NCBI GenBank assembly: GCA_027077805.1
Contig: JALWTS010000011.1
Coordinates: forward strand, 23,622-87,621
Length of the DNA: 64,000 bases
Direction: 5' to 3'
From: Gammaproteobacteria bacterium
GTDB taxonomy: Bacteria > Pseudomonadota > Gammaproteobacteria > JABHGC01
This document shows positions 47,433 through 57,454 of the stretch, piece after piece. Below the pieces are notes generated by a model, which was not told the origin of the DNA, ran no database searches, and saw nothing but the letters and a program-made list of their open reading frames with translations. Position numbers and translations under genes: made by a program. Each line of letters starts with the position of its first letter. The first letter of the stretch is position 1.

Positions 47433-48740
47433 ATGCTCTACCCTACCAAAAAACTCCTCTGGATAATCACCGCTTGGATGCTATTAGCCCTAAGCGGTAG
47501 CTTTTATCCACCATTAATCGTGGTCTGGCAAGTGGTCAGTGCGGTATTGTTTTTTATTTTCGCTTATGAAGCGGTGAATTTAGTGCAAATTCCTGAATTT
47601 ACTAGTCAACGCCACACGGCAAATAATTTGTCTTTAGGCGTTTGGACAGCTGTTAAAATTCGGGTAAGCCACGCCTACAATCAAGCCTTAAGATTAAGTG
47701 TATATGATCATTCACCTGATTATGCTGAGATCAGAGACCTACCTCAAAGCTTAATTTTACCCAGCCATAACTGGGCGGAATTAACCTATCATATTAAACC
47801 AATGATGCGAGGTGAAGCCTTGTTTAAAAAAATGCAGTGGTTAGTAGAAAGTCCCTTGGGTTTATGGCAAAAAACCCATTGGCATTTAATTGAAACTAGG
47901 GTTAAAGTCTATCCTAATTTTGCCCCAATGATGAAATATACCTTATTAGCCGCTGATAATCACTTAAGTCAAATGGGCATACGCCAACGGCAACGACGTG
48001 GTGAAGGCTTGGAATTTCATCAGTTACGGGAATATCGTGAAGGGGATAGCTTGCGTCAAATTGATTGGAAAGCCACCGCTCGTTTAAAAAAATTAATCTC
48101 TAGGGAATATCAAGATGAACGGGATCAACAGATTTTCTTTTTGCTTGATTGTGGCAGACGCATGGCAAGCCAAGATGGTCATCTTAGTCATTTTGATCAT
48201 GCCTTAAATGCCATGTTATTATTAGCGTATGTGGCATTAAAACAAGGGGACGCCGTAGGCTTAATGACATTTGCAGGTAATAAACGTTGTCTGCCACCTA
48301 AAAAAGGTCAGTCTAATATTAATACCATTTTGAACACGGTTTATGATCTGCAAGCAGGTCATCATAATAGTGATTATTTAAGTGTGGCGAGTGAAGTAGT
48401 AACACATCTTAAAAAACGAGCCTTAATTATAATCTTAACCAATCTAAGAGATGAAGATAGTCGCACTTTAACGGCTGCCTTACATTTACTAAAAAAACAT
48501 CATTTGGTATTGCTTGCCAGCCTGAGAGAAACAATTTTAGATGCAACCTTAAAAAAACCAGTAACGGATTTTAAACAAGCCTTACAATATACTAGTACCC
48601 AACATTATTTGCATTTACGCCAACAAAGCCAAGAAGCCTTGCAACTAAAAGGGTGTCAAGTATTAGATGTGATTCCTGAAAAATTGCCGACTGCGATTGT
48701 CAATCGTTATTTAGATATTAAGCGTGGTGGATTATTGTAA
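47433..48740 (+). CDS. DUF58 domain protein with VWA-like motif
   Basis: This encodes 435 residues. Two hydrophobic helices lie near 7–45. The DUF58 signature is GDSLRQIDWKATARLKKL near 205. A MIDAS-like LLDCGRRMAS motif follows near 240, as expected for a VWA-type fold. It is longer than the DUF58 gene at 5473 (295 residues) and belongs to the four-gene operon. It starts 15 bp after moxR. Confidence 0.9.
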   Translation: MLYPTKKLLWIITAWMLLALSGSFYPPLIVVWQVVSAVLFFIFAYEAVNLVQIPEFTSQRHTANNLSLGVWTAVKIRVSHAYNQALRLSVYDHSPDYAEIRDLPQSLILPSHNWAELTYHIKPMMRGEALFKKMQWLVESPLGLWQKTHWHLIETRVKVYPNFAPMMKYTLLAADNHLSQMGIRQRQRRGEGLEFHQLREYREGDSLRQIDWKATARLKKLISREYQDERDQQIFFLLDCGRRMASQDGHLSHFDHALNAMLLLAYVALKQGDAVGLMTFAGNKRCLPPKKGQSNINTILNTVYDLQAGHHNSDYLSVASEVVTHLKKRALIIILTNLRDEDSRTLTAALHLLKKHHLVLLASLRETILDATLKKPVTDFKQALQYTSTQHYLHLRQQSQEALQLKGCQVLDVIPEKLPTAIVNRYLDIKRGGLL

Positions 48741-48768
48741 GGCTTTGTGCTTTGTAAAGGGAGCAATC

Positions 48769-49311
48769 ATGTCAAAATGGATAATTTTAGATCGAGATGG
48801 CGTAATAAATCAGGATTCCGATAATTATATTAAATCACCTGACGAATGGATTGCCATTCCTAATAGTTTAAATGCCATTGCGAAATTAAGCCAAGCGAAT
48901 TACCAAATTGCAGTGATTACTAATCAGTCAGGGATTGGTCGGGGTTATTATGATTTAAATACATTAACACAAATTCATCACAAAATGTTGACTCAAGTTC
49001 AGCAAGCAGGAGGGAAAATTTCGGAGGTATTATATTGTCCTCATACGCCTGATGATAATTGTTTGTGTCGTAAACCTAAAGCAGGTTTATTTCAACAATT
49101 ACAACAACAATATCAAATGGATATGGGTCAAACCTTTGCCATAGGTGATTCATTGCGAGACGTTCAGGCCGCACAAGTCGTACAAGCTCAAGCAATATTA
49201 GTTAAAACAGGAAAAGGCGAACAAACCTTGGCAAAAAATCAAGGCTTAGAAAACATTCCAATTTATGACAATCTTGATCAAGCGGTTACTTGGATATTAA
49301 CTCAATCTTAA
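48769..49311 (+). CDS. gmhB: D-glycero-beta-D-manno-heptose 1,7-bisphosphate 7-phosphatase
   Basis: This is a 180-residue HAD-family enzyme. WIILDRDGVINQD carries the nucleophile and acid/base aspartates, VITNQSGIGRGYY is the second motif, and CPHTPDDNCLCRKPK has the structural Zn cysteines. AIGDSLRDVQAA is the acidic motif 4. It removes the 7-phosphate in ADP-heptose synthesis for LPS core. GGGAGC provides the ribosome binding site for the ATG at 48769; the extension upstream overlaps the DUF58 gene. Confidence 0.93.
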   Translation: MSKWIILDRDGVINQDSDNYIKSPDEWIAIPNSLNAIAKLSQANYQIAVITNQSGIGRGYYDLNTLTQIHHKMLTQVQQAGGKISEVLYCPHTPDDNCLCRKPKAGLFQQLQQQYQMDMGQTFAIGDSLRDVQAAQVVQAQAILVKTGKGEQTLAKNQGLENIPIYDNLDQAVTWILTQS

Positions 49312-49345
49312 TTGCTTAAAAATACAACGTCAAATCAAGCTAAAA

Positions 49346-52300
49346 CTAGGCAATTTGCTCTAAAAATAAAGGTTGAGCAACACCATAGCCTTGGGCATAG
49401 TCAATGCCAATTTTGTTGATCACCGCTAATATTTCTTGATTTTCAACATATTCCGCAATGGTTTTTTTATTCATAAAATGCCCAATTTCGTTGATGGAGG
49501 TTACCATAGCATAATCATTGGAATTGCTTACAATTTCTCGGATAAACGACCCATCAATTTTTAAATAATCCACAGGTAAAGTTTTTAAATAGGAATAAGA
49601 AGATAACCCTGTCCCAAAATCATCTAAAGAAAAACGACAACCAAAATCTTTAACTTTTTCAATAAATTTAATGGCTTTATCTAAGTTTGCAATGGCAACT
49701 GTTTCAGTAATTTCAAAACAAACTTTCGCTTTTGGTATGCGATTATCATGCATCATACCTAAAACAAAAGTCATAAACTCAGGATCACTTAAGGATTGTC
49801 CTGACAAATTAATCGCAAAGCCATCAAAGTTTTTTAATTTATCAGGATTAGCAACTATCCAATTTATTACTTGATTCACCACCCAGCGATCAACCTCTGG
49901 CATACGGGTATAAAATTCGGCAGCTTGAATAAAATCCATAGGTGGTAATAATTTACCGTCCTCATCCGCAATACTTAATAATACCTCATAATGAAAATAA
50001 TGTTTGTCAGTGTTAGTAGGCACAATTTTTTGACAACGCAACCTTAGTTGATTATTTGCTAAAATCTGACTAATTTTGCTACCCCAAAAGCTAATGTTAT
50101 CTTGATCAAGCACACTAACATCATCAGCATGATAGCAATGAATACGATTTCTACCCATATTTTTTGCCACAAAACATGCAGAATCTGCTGATTTTAATAC
50201 CGCATCGACATGACTATGTTCATTAACAAATACCAAACCCATACTTACCGTGATTGGAAAACTGTAATTTTCCCAACAAAAATCCAACGATTGAATTTTA
50301 TAACGATATTGCTCAGCAATTTTATAGCCTAATTTTTCAGAACAATCTTTTAATAATACCGCAAATTCATCCCCACCTAACCGTCCAACTAAGGCAAATT
50401 CATCTGAATCTTGTTTCAAAATATCCGCAACTTGTTTTAGCAAACTATCCCCTGCCTTATGCCCACAAGTATTATTGACGATTTTAAATTGATCTAAATC
50501 CAAATAACACAACACATAATCCAAAGGTTGTTGTTGGATTGATGCGAATACTTGCTCTAATTGGCGTTCAAATTCTCGTCGATTTAATAATTGGGTGAGT
50601 TCATCATAAGTTGCTTGATGCACTAATTGTTGATGCATTTCTTGAATAATATGGTACAAGCTATTATCCACAAAGGATAAACTATCAGAAATTTGTGGCA
50701 CTGCCCCAACAAATTGCTGTTCTAACTCTTGGGCAGATAAGTCTGCTATTTTAATACCATAGGCATTCACAAATACATAGCGTTCCCGATCTGGACTCAG
50801 CCAAATTAATTGGGCTTTTTGTTTGGGTGTTTGTTTTCGTTTTTGCAAAAACACCCAATCGCCAGCATTAAGTTTGTCAATTTGCTGTGTAAAGCTTTGT
50901 TGCTTGGATTTTTTGCCGATTTTTTTAAAGAGGTCTTCTGCTTGAATCACTTTACAATCACCATATGATTGCTTAGGCTGTGTGATATTCTGTTTGAGTT
51001 GCTCCACGATACTTTGACGTTTAAATGGATCAATCGCAATGGATTCTAATCCCGAATTAATTTCATGAATTATCAACGCTGCCTGTTCTGGGTTAAAACT
51101 ATCACCGTTTAAATGGGGCAATAAACGCAATACTAAATCAAAATAAGTTTTAAAGCGTTGACTGTTTTCGCCTTCTCTTAATAAAGTAAATACCAATAAA
51201 TCTTGCCAACCAGCATCTAATAAGGATAATAAAATTTTGGGTAAAGGTTCACCAACGAATGCTTGTTCTAATTTCTCACAAACAAGCATTTTCGCTTGCT
51301 CTCTTTGTTGCTGCCCTTCACAAGATTGAATCACTCTATCCACATTGCGTTGGTAAATCGTTTTTTCCTTTTGGACAAGTTTCTCTAAAATTTGATTAAT
51401 TTGCTCAAAATCATTGACACTGACTTGTTCCGAATCAGACAATTGTTTAATAGATGACTCAATGGTATGTTTTAATTTTTTATTAATAATAATATTATCA
51501 ATATCAACTAAATTTGCCAAATAAGACAGATGGTCTAGTGTCTTTTTTGCAGGATGTTTTTGATTATATAAAAAATTTGAATCAGCAAGTGCGGTTTTTA
51601 TTAATGGAAATTCTAACACTGACAACCATTGCTTAATATAATCAGTCGCATATTCATCGTCTGAAACCGCATGAAATAGCTTTGAAAAAACATCAATGGT
51701 ACTTGCTTGCGATTTTGGTAACTCCTTATAGATTGCTTGTTGCTTAATCGTAGCAGTGATCTCGCCTAATGATAAACTTTTAATATCATCAATTTCTTGT
51801 TGTAAATTACTCAGTTTTTCTAAAATAACCTTTTGATTGCTAGTAACCGCATGCGCATGAGGAAGTGTTGTTTCTTTAACATTGTCCTTTAATTGTAATA
51901 AAGTATCAACTAACTGATACATATCAGTATGAAGAGAGGGACTCGCCACAGACTGCTGAGTTTGATTCTCAACTGCGTTGGTATCAGATTCCATTGTTTT
52001 CTGAGAGTCAGTGGGTGCTTTAGTGGCACTAATGACATCACCCGCATCTTTAATGTTGACTTCCTCAGTGTCAGAATGAGACTTATTTTTTGGCTTGCTA
52101 GAACGATGATAATCCGCTTTTGCTTGTTCAAAATTCAAATCGGGTAAAATATTGTGGGCAATAAAAACTTTGTTAATACTTTTATATAAATCCTGACTAT
52201 GTTGTTTCATTGCTTGACGAAAACAATAAAAACCAATCACAATCACTGCTTTGTCAGTTAATAATGAACAAATCTGCTGATACCAAATATGACATAACTG

Positions 52301-53083
52301 CGAAGGTCCAATAGGGTTATGATCTTTGGATACATCTTTTTTTATTAGATAACTCCAACGTCTTTCAATCCCAAATAATTCTTCGCTGTGTTGATTTTCA
52401 AGTTCCGATACTAATTCGGCAATAGATAATAAAATCTCAAAATCCTGTTTTTCAACCAGCGATAAACCTTCTGAACTTGCATTGTCATGATTACTTATCA
52501 ATACGGAGCTTCCGATATGATGAGTTTGATCCAGTACTTGTTGACAAAATCCCGTCATAATAACATCAGCATCACGTTTTAAACTATCAACACATTCAAA
52601 ATAAATGTCCTGTTCAATATTGCTGTTTGCGGAGGTTGCTGAAGACAATAACTTTTTCTTAAATTGCTGTAAAAAATCCGCAATAATTTGTTTTGATTCT
52701 TTTTCAATCACCTTAATGCAGTATTTTAATACTTTGCTTTCAATAAGATAAGGCTTAGACGCTTCTGTAACGAATGCTTGTGTTTTAACTAAATTGTGTA
52801 ACGCTCGCAATATTACTGCATCCAATCCAATTGGAAAAGCAATGCCAATACCAGCTTTGAATACCCGAACCACATTTGCCGTAACACAATAGCCTTTATC
52901 CAATGAAAAATGGATTTCGACTTGCTGGCTTTTTAGTTCCTCATTATCTTTTAATTCAGTCTCAATAAACATACCACCTGGACAAAAATCTCTGATTTTA
53001 CATAGCCTAGGTTTCAGTCCCTTTTTACTGGTTAAGAAAGCATCCAAATAGATTGGCTGACGAGGATGAGCTCGATTTTCCAC
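49346..53083 (-). CDS. PilZ–DUF1631–GGDEF–EAL protein
   Basis: This encodes about 1,245 residues. An N-terminal PilZ domain shows the RxxxR motif (RAHPR) and a DxCxxG variant of DxSxxG. DUF1631 blocks fill about 100–780 (ALADSNFLYNQKHPAKKTL, EPLPKILLSLLDAGWQDLLV). The GGDEF domain near 905 is intact (GRLGGDEFAVLL). The C-terminal EAL domain reads EVLL in place of EAL but has FEITETVAIAN, DDFGTGLSSYSYLKTLP and the lysine in DYLKIDGSF. It should bind c-di-GMP and may also make and degrade it. The best start is GTG 53083 with AGGGA eight bases upstream; TTG at 53104 is possible. Confidence 0.88.
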   Translation of the reverse strand: MENRAHPRQPIYLDAFLTSKKGLKPRLCKIRDFCPGGMFIETELKDNEELKSQQVEIHFSLDKGYCVTANVVRVFKAGIGIAFPIGLDAVILRALHNLVKTQAFVTEASKPYLIESKVLKYCIKVIEKESKQIIADFLQQFKKKLLSSATSANSNIEQDIYFECVDSLKRDADVIMTGFCQQVLDQTHHIGSSVLISNHDNASSEGLSLVEKQDFEILLSIAELVSELENQHSEELFGIERRWSYLIKKDVSKDHNPIGPSQLCHIWYQQICSLLTDKAVIVIGFYCFRQAMKQHSQDLYKSINKVFIAHNILPDLNFEQAKADYHRSSKPKNKSHSDTEEVNIKDAGDVISATKAPTDSQKTMESDTNAVENQTQQSVASPSLHTDMYQLVDTLLQLKDNVKETTLPHAHAVTSNQKVILEKLSNLQQEIDDIKSLSLGEITATIKQQAIYKELPKSQASTIDVFSKLFHAVSDDEYATDYIKQWLSVLEFPLIKTALADSNFLYNQKHPAKKTLDHLSYLANLVDIDNIIINKKLKHTIESSIKQLSDSEQVSVNDFEQINQILEKLVQKEKTIYQRNVDRVIQSCEGQQQREQAKMLVCEKLEQAFVGEPLPKILLSLLDAGWQDLLVFTLLREGENSQRFKTYFDLVLRLLPHLNGDSFNPEQAALIIHEINSGLESIAIDPFKRQSIVEQLKQNITQPKQSYGDCKVIQAEDLFKKIGKKSKQQSFTQQIDKLNAGDWVFLQKRKQTPKQKAQLIWLSPDRERYVFVNAYGIKIADLSAQELEQQFVGAVPQISDSLSFVDNSLYHIIQEMHQQLVHQATYDELTQLLNRREFERQLEQVFASIQQQPLDYVLCYLDLDQFKIVNNTCGHKAGDSLLKQVADILKQDSDEFALVGRLGGDEFAVLLKDCSEKLGYKIAEQYRYKIQSLDFCWENYSFPITVSMGLVFVNEHSHVDAVLKSADSACFVAKNMGRNRIHCYHADDVSVLDQDNISFWGSKISQILANNQLRLRCQKIVPTNTDKHYFHYEVLLSIADEDGKLLPPMDFIQAAEFYTRMPEVDRWVVNQVINWIVANPDKLKNFDGFAINLSGQSLSDPEFMTFVLGMMHDNRIPKAKVCFEITETVAIANLDKAIKFIEKVKDFGCRFSLDDFGTGLSSYSYLKTLPVDYLKIDGSFIREIVSNSNDYAMVTSINEIGHFMNKKTIAEYVENQEILAVINKIGIDYAQGYGVAQPLFLEQIA

Positions 53084-53247
53084 TATCACATTCCCTAAAA
53101 TCAAATATTATTGCTTTGATAGTATCGTTTTTCATAATATAGACCTAGTATAAACGAATTAAAAAATAATATGAACTTGATTTCTTATTCAAGCAATTGC
53201 TATAACTTAGTGAATGTTCTATGTTTAACATTGAATATCATTATTCA

Positions 53248-56200
53248 TTAACGATTACTAGACAAAACTTGAATAATTTGATCCATAAATAAAGGGGTAG
53301 AAATACCATGTCCTTGAACATAATCAATCCCGATGCCAGTAAGCAATTCCAGTGTGTTTTGTTCCTCAATGCCTTGAACAATAGTTTTATTATGTAAGGC
53401 ATGTGCTATATCATTCACGGATTTAATAAATGTTTGATGGTGGCAATTATTCCCCATATCTTTTGCAAACATATGAGCAACTTTTAAATAATTCGTCGTA
53501 ATTTTATCTAAATAATCAATCGACCCTAAGCCAAAATTATCCACAATAATATCACAATTGACTTGTGTCAGTTGTTGAGTAATAGCAATCGCTTGATCTA
53601 AATTCGCAATAATCCATGCTTCTGGAAATTGAAAATAAATTTTATGGCTTGTAACTTGTTGTTCTTTTATAAAATGATACAAAAACTGCATAAAATCTTG
53701 ATCATTTAATGAATGGTAGGCCAGATTAAACACAAAACCACCAAACTCATTTAGTGAGGAAGCATATTCTGCGACAAATTTAAATACTGTTTCAATCACC
53801 CAAAAATCAACATCGGGCATTTGATGAGAAACAATAGCCGCTTGAACAAAATTTGTTGGCACAATTAGTTTGCCATTTTTGTCTTCCACACTGAATAATA
53901 CTTCATAAAATGGGGGGGACTGTTTTTCGTTATTAACAGGGACAATTCGTTGATATTGGATTTTAAGTTTGTTCTCCTGTAAAGTTTGTGCAATATTATC
54001 CGTCCAATCAAGCACTATATCAAGATTGGTATGGTAAGATGGCGTATCATCATAAAACTGAATACAATTCCCCCCTTTATGCTTGGCGTCCAAACAAGCG
54101 GATTCCGCATTTTTTAATATAAGCTCAGCTTCTTGGTATTGATCAATATGAACTAAACCAATACTGGCTGTCATCGAGAAATCATATTGTTCCCAAGAAA
54201 AATTTGCTTCTTGTATCGTTGTTCTGAGTTGTTCCGCAAAAATACCACCTTGAGAACGATCAAAGTTTGGTAGTAGCACCAAAAATTTGTCTTTATCAAA
54301 ACATGCCACTATGCCATTATCAGCAATATGTTCACACAATAATGTTGCGGATACTGTCAATAAGCGATTGATAATATTTTGTCCATAGGAACGCCCAATA
54401 TCAACGAACTGATCAAGTTGCAAAAAACAAAATATATACTGTACTTCCTGACCATACATTGTATATAAGAAATGTTCCAATTGATGTTGTAATCCTTGCC
54501 AATTGTACAATTTCGTCAATTCATCATGCTCAACAGTATGGGTAATTTCTTGGTGAATCTCCTGAAATACTGCCAATTTATCAACTTCGAGAATATTAGC
54601 AATAGAAATATTAGGAATAATCTCAATTAACTGTTGATCCAGTTTCAATGGTGATAAATCCGCTACTTTAATTCCCAAACTATTGACAAAAACATAGTGC
54701 TGATTATCGTTGCTAATCCAAACTAACTTAGACTTTTGTTCTTGTTCTGATAAGGCTAACAAAACCCAATCGCCTATTTTTAGGTGGGCTATTTTTTCAC
54801 TGACTGAATTGGAATTTTCATCTAATACATAGGATAATTCCTGAAAAATATCTGCCTCTTCAACCACTTTGCTTAAAATATCACTATCATCACATTCAAT
54901 AAGTTGTTGCTTTAACTCCGTTATCAAACTTTGACGCTTAAATTGATTCGTTGAAACAGATTTCAAACCTGTATTAATTTTTTCCAGAATACCTGAAAAT
55001 TTTTCAGCATTACTAGCATGAGAAAGTTGTAAAAAACAATTAAAATAATCAATAAACTGTTGACTAGTTTCACCTTCTCGCAACAAGGTAAAAACCAATA
55101 AATCCTTCCAACCTTCATCCAGTAATTTCAGCATGATCTCGGGTATGGTTTTAGCCAGTAATTTTGTCGCAAGTTTTTCACAGACCAAAATTTTGGCTTG
55201 TCGCACTTTTTCTTGCCCTTCACAAGATTGAATGACTCTATTAATATTACGCTGACATAATTGTTTTTCACGATTAACAATCTTATCTAAACTCTGATTG
55301 ATTTGCAGAACATCTGTTTCATTAATGTCATTCTTTTGCTTTAACAGCATTAAAGACGTATCAATCACCTGTTTAAGCCTTTTATCTGCGACTCGACTAT
55401 CATCACAAACCAAATTCCCTAGATAAGCAAGATGTTCTAAAGTAGATTTAATAGGATGCTCCGCTTTCTCTAAAAAAGAAGTATCCGATAAGGCAACCTT
55501 TAATAAGGGTAGTTCTAATTGTGATAAACATTGTTTTGTGTAATTCGGTGTATATTGATCATAAGATACTTGATGAAATAAATTAGAAAAGGCATTAGTT
55601 ACAGTTACTTGAGCAGGACTAAACTGTTGATACATAGGATGCTGTCTTAATAGATCAGTCGCTTGTCCTAGTAAGTTATTAGTATTGCCAACCGATGATG
55701 GCGAAGATGGTGCAACTTGGTGAAAATTGTCTGACACAGGTGAACTTGATGGGTAGGATGCGGTTGACGCTGGATTTGCATTAGGCATTACTTGTGGTGG
55801 TGGCACCTCAGTATTGTTTTGTGCGGTTGGAAATGTTGCGATTGACTGCCCTTTAAACAGCGACTGAAATAATTGAAACATTGCTTGTTCCGTTGGAATT
55901 TGCGTTGTATCTGCGGTAGCTGTATTTGCGGTTGCTGGGGTAAGGTCTTCTTCTGAAGCGGTATCGCCTGTAGAGGATTGCGTATCAGAAGCAAGCTGAT
56001 CTGACCGTTTATCAGAATGAATGGCGGGTTTATATTGACCTGCTAACTCTTCATCTAAATTTATATCAAGCAAAATACCATGGGCAACAAAAATTTTATC
56101 AATGCCCACATACAAGTTTTTAATATTTGTGTCAATGGATTGCTTAAAACTAGAAAAATACAGTTCAGTAAGCTCGTCGCTGAGTAAGGGTTTGACTAAA

Positions 56201-57237
56201 TCATACCAAGTATTGCAAATTTTATCAGGGCTAATAGGATTAGTTTCCCGCACCATAGCTTGACCAAGTAAATGTCCCCAACGTTTTTCAATCAATAATA
56301 ATTCCTGAGAATAGCGATTGTTGATCTTGCTAATTAATTCAGAAATTGATAAAGAAACTTCAAAATCTTGTTTTTCTACTAAAGATAATTTAAAAGAAAA
56401 TTTTTCAGTTAAAGCCTCTGAATCCGTGCCTTCTAAAGAAAAATCAATTTGATAAACCTGCTTAACAATTTGTTGGCAAAACTTTCTTGCCATTTTCTCA
56501 GATTGTTGTTTTAGTTTTTCCAAATTTTCAAAATAAACATTTTTCTGTGTATTCTTTTTTTGCGAATATCTATCTTCATTATCTTTTAGTTTAGTCCCTG
56601 AACTCAACAAAGATTTTTTCAAATTTTCCAAGAAACGTTGAAAGATTTGTTGTGATTGTTTTTCAACGACTTTAGCACAGTATTTCGTGACTTTATCCTG
56701 CATCAAAGATAAGTCTTTTGGGGATGAGTCTTTTTGGAAGACTGATTCAGATTCGCTCTCAAATAGCTCTGGACGAGCTTCCTCATCAAGTGATTGCAAA
56801 TCTTGAGGGTCTGTCGCATCAGGTTCTAGTGATAATAATTCCAAATCTAGGTCCTCTTTTGAGGAACTCGGCACTTGTTCGACTAAATCTTGTAATTGTT
56901 GCAAAACTTGTGCATCTAACAAATAATCAAATACCACCCCCACATAAACTGATTGATAAACCCTAACAATTTTAGCCTTAAAACTATAACCATTTTTGAT
57001 GGAAAAATGTACATCAACAGGCGTACCTTTTGTTTCGGAACTTAATACCCCATTCACCGCTATTAACATTCCTTTTGGACAATAGTTCTTAATTTTACAG
57101 GCGACTGGCTTAAAACCATAGCTACCCGATAAAAAACCATCTAAGTCAATGATTTGACGTGGAATACCTTGCTGTTCTCCCGAGAGAAAACTTTCCAGTG
57201 ATATTATTCGATTAGAAGACAATTGACTTTCTGCCAC
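53248..57237 (-). CDS. PilZ–DUF1631–degenerate GGDEF–EAL protein
   Basis: This 1,329-residue paralogue of the gene at 49346 shares its architecture. The first PilZ arginine is lost (QGIPRQ where the paralogue has RAHPRQ). The GGDEF site reads FDKDKF, so it cannot make c-di-GMP. The EAL domain has EVLF, FPEAW for the TE motif, and DNFGLGSIDYL for DDFGTG, so hydrolysis is doubtful. It resembles FimX-type proteins that keep binding but lose catalysis. Residues about 420–500 are a Thr/Pro/Ser-rich linker absent from the paralogue. The start is ambiguous: GTG at 57237 lies six bases after a nine-G run that may serve as ribosome binding site. Confidence 0.86.
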   Translation of the reverse strand: MAESQLSSNRIISLESFLSGEQQGIPRQIIDLDGFLSGSYGFKPVACKIKNYCPKGMLIAVNGVLSSETKGTPVDVHFSIKNGYSFKAKIVRVYQSVYVGVVFDYLLDAQVLQQLQDLVEQVPSSSKEDLDLELLSLEPDATDPQDLQSLDEEARPELFESESESVFQKDSSPKDLSLMQDKVTKYCAKVVEKQSQQIFQRFLENLKKSLLSSGTKLKDNEDRYSQKKNTQKNVYFENLEKLKQQSEKMARKFCQQIVKQVYQIDFSLEGTDSEALTEKFSFKLSLVEKQDFEVSLSISELISKINNRYSQELLLIEKRWGHLLGQAMVRETNPISPDKICNTWYDLVKPLLSDELTELYFSSFKQSIDTNIKNLYVGIDKIFVAHGILLDINLDEELAGQYKPAIHSDKRSDQLASDTQSSTGDTASEEDLTPATANTATADTTQIPTEQAMFQLFQSLFKGQSIATFPTAQNNTEVPPPQVMPNANPASTASYPSSSPVSDNFHQVAPSSPSSVGNTNNLLGQATDLLRQHPMYQQFSPAQVTVTNAFSNLFHQVSYDQYTPNYTKQCLSQLELPLLKVALSDTSFLEKAEHPIKSTLEHLAYLGNLVCDDSRVADKRLKQVIDTSLMLLKQKNDINETDVLQINQSLDKIVNREKQLCQRNINRVIQSCEGQEKVRQAKILVCEKLATKLLAKTIPEIMLKLLDEGWKDLLVFTLLREGETSQQFIDYFNCFLQLSHASNAEKFSGILEKINTGLKSVSTNQFKRQSLITELKQQLIECDDSDILSKVVEEADIFQELSYVLDENSNSVSEKIAHLKIGDWVLLALSEQEQKSKLVWISNDNQHYVFVNSLGIKVADLSPLKLDQQLIEIIPNISIANILEVDKLAVFQEIHQEITHTVEHDELTKLYNWQGLQHQLEHFLYTMYGQEVQYIFCFLQLDQFVDIGRSYGQNIINRLLTVSATLLCEHIADNGIVACFDKDKFLVLLPNFDRSQGGIFAEQLRTTIQEANFSWEQYDFSMTASIGLVHIDQYQEAELILKNAESACLDAKHKGGNCIQFYDDTPSYHTNLDIVLDWTDNIAQTLQENKLKIQYQRIVPVNNEKQSPPFYEVLFSVEDKNGKLIVPTNFVQAAIVSHQMPDVDFWVIETVFKFVAEYASSLNEFGGFVFNLAYHSLNDQDFMQFLYHFIKEQQVTSHKIYFQFPEAWIIANLDQAIAITQQLTQVNCDIIVDNFGLGSIDYLDKITTNYLKVAHMFAKDMGNNCHHQTFIKSVNDIAHALHNKTIVQGIEEQNTLELLTGIGIDYVQGHGISTPLFMDQIIQVLSSNR

Positions 57238-57244
57238 AAAACAT

Positions 57245-57253
57245 CCCCCCCCC
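57245..57253 (-). repeat. Nine-base G tract at the start of the degenerate PilZ–DUF1631 gene
   Basis: Nine consecutive G residues on the minus strand end eight bases before the GTG codon at 57237. Tracts of this length are prone to slippage and here sit where they would set the ribosome-binding-site spacing or, with a TTG start at 57255, the reading frame. Confidence 0.85.
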
Positions 57254-57255
57254 AA

Positions 57256-57454
57256 AAGATAGTAAAAATTTGATAAAACATGTGTTCCCTTAATAACATT
57301 TTAATATTACAAGGATTGTTTAGAATTATGGTAGAACATTTAGGCAAAAGCAAGTCAGATCATCTCTACTTTTAAACATTAAAACCAAGAAAAATCGTTC
57401 GCTAACTCCTTAAATTTTATGGTACAATTGAATAATTTTATTTAACCAAAGCAA
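57256..57454. other. 199-bp divergent control region
   Basis: The region separates two divergent genes. A stretch at 57391–57430 contains AAAATCGTTCGCTAACT, then TTTATGGTACAATTG with a TACAAT -10-like hexamer, 26 bp before the nuclease start codon. A similar stretch precedes the helicase gene at 61544–61580. Otherwise I see nothing coding. Confidence 0.5.

Noticed and set aside
52990..53104. TTG at 53104 as the definite start of the first giant gene
   Set aside because: A GTG at 53083 has better ribosome-binding-site spacing and begins right at the PilZ domain; TTG is kept only as an alternative.
57256..57454. SOS (LexA) box before the nuclease gene
   Set aside because: No CTGT–N8–ACAG match was seen in the gap, nor in 61427–61667.
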